A stretch of DNA of 8,668 nt from the NCBI GenBank assembly GCA_016177555.1, contig JACOVB010000409.1, positions 1 to 8,668 on the forward strand, written 5' to 3'. The stretch comes from Candidatus Rokuibacteriota bacterium (GTDB lineage: Bacteria > Methylomirabilota > Methylomirabilia > Rokubacteriales > CSP1-6). Below, in pieces: positions 6,919-8,668 of the stretch. The translations under genes and the position numbers were made by a program. The notes below the pieces were generated by a model that did no database searches, was not told the origin of the DNA, and saw only the letters and a program-made list of their open reading frames with translations. Positions within the stretch are counted from its first letter, which is position 1; each line of letters opens with the position of its first letter.

Positions 6919-7669
6919 GGTCGGCAACACCAACACGGGCGTCGGCGTGGTCGACGGGAGCCGCCTCGTGGCGTCCTGGCGGCTCACCAGCCGGCGCGAG
7001 CAGACATCCGATGAGTACGGCATCTTCATCCAGAGCCTCCTCGCCTCCCGCGCGATCGAGCCGCGGGAGGTCACCGCGGTGGCCATCTCGAACGTCGTCC
7101 CGCCGGTGCAGCAGACGCTGGAGTGGATGTGCGAGGGGTACTTCGGCGTCCGGCCGTTCACGGTGCAGCCGGGGGTCAACGTGCCGCTCGCGTTCAACGT
7201 CGACAACCCGGGGGAGGTGGGCGCCGACCGGGTCTGCAATGCGGTCGCGGCCGTGGCGCTGTACGGGGCTCCCGTCATCGTGGTCGACTTCGGCACGGCG
7301 ACCAACTTCGACTGCGTGGACGAGCGTGGCGAGTTCGTCGGGGGCGCCATCGCTCCTGGGCTCGTGACGGCGGCGGAGGCGCTGGTCTCCCGCGCCGCGC
7401 GACTGTCCCGGGTGGAGCTCGTGGCGCCGCCGACGGCCATCGGCCGCAACACGAGGACCAATATCCAGTCGGGCGTCGTGCTGGGCTACGCGGGGCTCGT
7501 GGATGGGCTCATCGAGCGGATGCGCCGCGAGCTGACGGGCGACGTGAAGGTGGTGGGCACGGGTGGGCTCGCCGCGCAGATGCGGGAAGTGGCCGCGAGT
7601 ATCCAGACGGTGAACCCGACGCTGCGTCTGGAGGGGCTGCGCATGATCTGGGAGCGCGCGCAGGGTTGA
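6902..7669 (+). CDS. coaX: Type III pantothenate kinase
   Basis: This cytoplasmic enzyme phosphorylates pantothenate with ATP in the first step of coenzyme A synthesis; type III enzymes need a monovalent cation and are not inhibited by CoA. The 255-residue length is typical. Visible family signatures are the phosphate-binding motif EVGNTN (6-11), the SNVVPP stretch (63-68), GADR (107-110) whose aspartate D109 corresponds to the proposed general base, DFGTATNFD (129-137), GGAIAPG (147-153) and the C-terminal GTGGLA (219-224). Two positions differ from the usual form: the first motif has Glu6 where the family normally has Asp (DVGNT), and GTATNFD has Asn where Thr is more common. Everything else looks intact, so I expect an active enzyme. 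GTG start, 17-nt overlap with birA and a good Shine-Dalgarno imply coupled translation. The stop codon lies within the -35 element of the next promoter. Confidence 0.94.
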   Translation: MLLLLEVGNTNTGVGVVDGSRLVASWRLTSRREQTSDEYGIFIQSLLASRAIEPREVTAVAISNVVPPVQQTLEWMCEGYFGVRPFTVQPGVNVPLAFNVDNPGEVGADRVCNAVAAVALYGAPVIVVDFGTATNFDCVDERGEFVGGAIAPGLVTAAEALVSRAARLSRVELVAPPTAIGRNTRTNIQSGVVLGYAGLVDGLIERMRRELTGDVKVVGTGGLAAQMREVAASIQTVNPTLRLEGLRMIWERAQG

Positions 7670-7694
7670 CAGGCTCAGGGGGGGTCCGTATACT
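7666..7694 (+). promoter_or_regulatory. Strong sigma70-type promoter for guaB3
   Basis: TTGACA (7666-7671), an exact -35 consensus, is followed by a 17-nt spacer and TATACT (7689-7694), five of six matches to the -10 consensus. The -35 overlaps the coaX stop codon. Predicted transcription starts near 7701, leaving a leader of about 100 nt before guaB3. The spacer includes seven consecutive G (7678-7684). It is the best promoter match seen in the window and indicates that guaB3 is transcribed independently of valS-birA-coaX. Confidence 0.8.
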
Positions 7695-7712
7695 GACCGC
7701 TAGATACAGTAT
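7690..7712. promoter_or_regulatory. Operator-like inverted repeat over the guaB3 transcription start
   Basis: ATACTG (7690-7695) and CAGTAT (7707-7712) are exact inverted copies with 11 nt between them (17 bp centre to centre). The left arm lies in the -10 element and the right arm is about 10 nt past the predicted start. A dimeric repressor bound here would block the promoter. The protein is unknown and the repeat is short, so chance is possible. Confidence 0.35.
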
Positions 7713-7734
7713 GACTTGGCAGAACGCTCTCTAA
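7711..7734 (+). other. Possible leader mini-ORF (MTWQNAL) upstream of guaB3
   Basis: An ATG about 10 nt after the predicted transcription start opens a 7-codon frame (MTWQNAL) that ends at TAA 7732-7734, just before the GC-rich hairpins of the leader. It has no clear Shine-Dalgarno sequence. A leader-peptide or attenuation role is conceivable, but there is no direct support for translation. Confidence 0.15.
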
Positions 7735-7738
7735 ATAT

Positions 7739-7785
7739 CGGGTGTGGCGCCGCCGCCGGGGCGCTCGCCCGGCCCCGGCTACCCG
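7739..7785 (+). promoter_or_regulatory. Structured guaB3 mRNA leader with alternative hairpins
   Basis: An 8-bp perfect stem (GCCGGGGC 7755-7762 with GCCCCGGC 7772-7779, 9-nt loop) is enclosed by an outer stem CGGGT (7739-7743) with ACCCG (7781-7785). A second hairpin, GCGCC (7747-7751) with GGCGC (7760-7764), shares bases 7760-7762 and so excludes the first. The structure ends one base before the guaB3 Shine-Dalgarno (7786-7792). No U-run follows, so it is not an ordinary terminator. It matches no riboswitch class that I recognise, including purine and ykkC-type. In such GC-rich DNA hairpins arise easily. Confidence 0.4.
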
Positions 7786-7792
7786 AAGGGGG
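7786..7792 (+). promoter_or_regulatory. Ribosome binding site for guaB3
   Basis: AAGGGGG lies 8 nt before the ATG at 7801 and supports that start over the ATG at 7807 and over the in-frame GTG at 7744. It directly follows the leader hairpin, so folding of the leader could affect ribosome access. Confidence 0.65.
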
Positions 7793-7800
7793 ACCACGGC

Positions 7801-8668
7801 ATGGGGATGTGGGTCGGTCGCGGCCGGAAGGCTCGGGCGGCGTATGGCTTCGATGACATCGCCCTCGTTCCCGGGGCGGTGACGATCAATCCCAACGAGG
7901 TGGACATCTCGTGGGATCTCTGCGGTCGACGCTTCGAGATCCCCGTCATCGCCGCGGCCATGGACGGCGTCGTGAGCCCGGCACTGGCCATGGAAATGGG
8001 CCGGCTCGGGGGCTTGGCGGTGCTGAACCTCGAAGGCATCTTCTCCCGCTACGAGAATCCCGAGGATGTCCTCGACCGCATCACCTCCGCCAGCCTGGAA
8101 GAGGCCACCAAGAACATCCAGGGAATCTACGGCGAGCCCAACAAGGAAGATCTGATCCACAAACGCATCACGGAGATCAAGAAGGGGGGCGGGCCGGTCG
8201 TCGTCTCGTCCATCCCCCAGCGCGCCGAGCGTTTTGCGAAGATCGCCGAGGACGCGGGCGCGGACTTCTTCGTGGTCCAGTCCACGGTCACGACAGCGCG
8301 GCACATCGCCACCGAGTACCCGCCGGTGGACCTGCGGAAGCTCAAGAAGAACCTCTCCATCCCGCTCATCGTCGGCAACACGGTGACCTACGAGGCCTGC
8401 CTCGAGCTCATGGACTGCGGCGTGGACGCACTGCTGATCGGCGTGGGGCCGGGGGCGGCATGCACCAGCCGCGAGGTGCTGGGCCTCGGCGTGCCGCAGG
8501 TGACCGCGACCGCGGACTCGGCCGCGGCGCGCGATTTCTACTACAAGCGGACCGGGCGGTACGTGCCAATCATCACGGACGGCGGCATGACCACCGGCGG
8601 GGACATCTGCAAGGCGCTGGCCTCGGGCGCGGATGCGGTGATGATCGGCTCCGCCTTCGCCCGCGCCC
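7801..8668 (+). CDS. guaB3: GuaB3-family IMP dehydrogenase (3' end beyond window)
   Basis: A cytoplasmic enzyme of the IMP dehydrogenase/GMP reductase superfamily, expected to oxidise IMP to XMP with NAD+ in guanine nucleotide synthesis. The visible 289 residues include GRGRKARAAYGFDDIALVPG (6-25), AAAMDGVVSP (51-60), GGLAVLNLEGIFSRYE (70-85), the catalytic loop GVGPGAACTSREVLG (214-228) with likely nucleophile C221, IITDGGMTTGGDI (257-269) and GADAVMIGSAFARA (276-289). The CBS (Bateman) pair that interrupts canonical GuaB is absent: the chain runs directly through that region with the spacing of the GuaB3 subfamily known from actinobacteria and cyanobacteria. The ATG fits the short N-terminus and has a good Shine-Dalgarno. 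The gene is read from its own promoter with a structured leader. The reading frame is open to the window edge; roughly 80 residues should be missing, judged from family length. Confidence 0.9.
   Translation, partial: MGMWVGRGRKARAAYGFDDIALVPGAVTINPNEVDISWDLCGRRFEIPVIAAAMDGVVSPALAMEMGRLGGLAVLNLEGIFSRYENPEDVLDRITSASLEEATKNIQGIYGEPNKEDLIHKRITEIKKGGGPVVVSSIPQRAERFAKIAEDAGADFFVVQSTVTTARHIATEYPPVDLRKLKKNLSIPLIVGNTVTYEACLELMDCGVDALLIGVGPGAACTSREVLGLGVPQVTATADSAAARDFYYKRTGRYVPIITDGGMTTGGDICKALASGADAVMIGSAFARA

Overview
The window is a compact, strongly GC-rich piece of bacterial chromosome. It holds five complete genes, one gene cut by the right edge, and a repeat-like intergenic stretch at the left edge. 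An inner-membrane lipopolysaccharide (LPS) exporter marks the host as a diderm (Gram-negative-type) bacterium. High GC, a GuaB3-type IMP dehydrogenase and this gene neighbourhood would fit Candidatus Rokubacteria / Methylomirabilota or a similar deep lineage. That placement is inference from general familiarity, not from a search.

Layout. Positions 1-124 carry no gene. They contain a long imperfect hairpin (13-74) and two near-identical 16-nt units (91-106, 110-125), the second of which runs into the stop codon of the next gene. On the minus strand, 125-2437 encodes one 770-residue protein in which both LPS-export permeases, LptF and LptG, are joined in a single reading frame. Only 24 bp separate its start from a divergent plus-strand gene (2462-3523) for a predicted secreted protein of unknown function. 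That gap holds a near-palindromic sequence that reads as a -10 hexamer in both directions.

The plus strand continues with valS (3533-6151, valyl-tRNA synthetase), birA (6148-6918, biotin protein ligase without a DNA-binding domain) and coaX (6902-7669, type III pantothenate kinase). valS and birA overlap by 4 nt and birA and coaX by 17 nt, so these three look co-transcribed and translationally coupled. The secreted-protein gene ends 9 bp before valS and may belong to the same transcript. A consensus-like sigma70 promoter (TTGACA, 17-nt spacer, TATACT) begins on the coaX stop codon. It drives a leader of about 100 nt containing an operator-like inverted repeat, a 7-codon reading frame and GC-rich hairpins, followed by guaB3 (7801 to beyond 8668).

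Function. The genes are mostly housekeeping: outer-membrane LPS supply (lptFG), tRNA charging (valS), cofactor attachment and synthesis (birA for biotin, coaX for coenzyme A; both bear on acyl-CoA and fatty-acid metabolism) and guanine nucleotide synthesis (guaB3). I see no obvious defence system, phage, CRISPR array, RNA gene or transposase gene. The points most worth a second look are the LptF-LptG fusion, the symmetric divergent promoter, the unassigned envelope protein beside it, the left-edge repeat, the guaB3 leader and a Glu-for-Asp change in the first CoaX motif.
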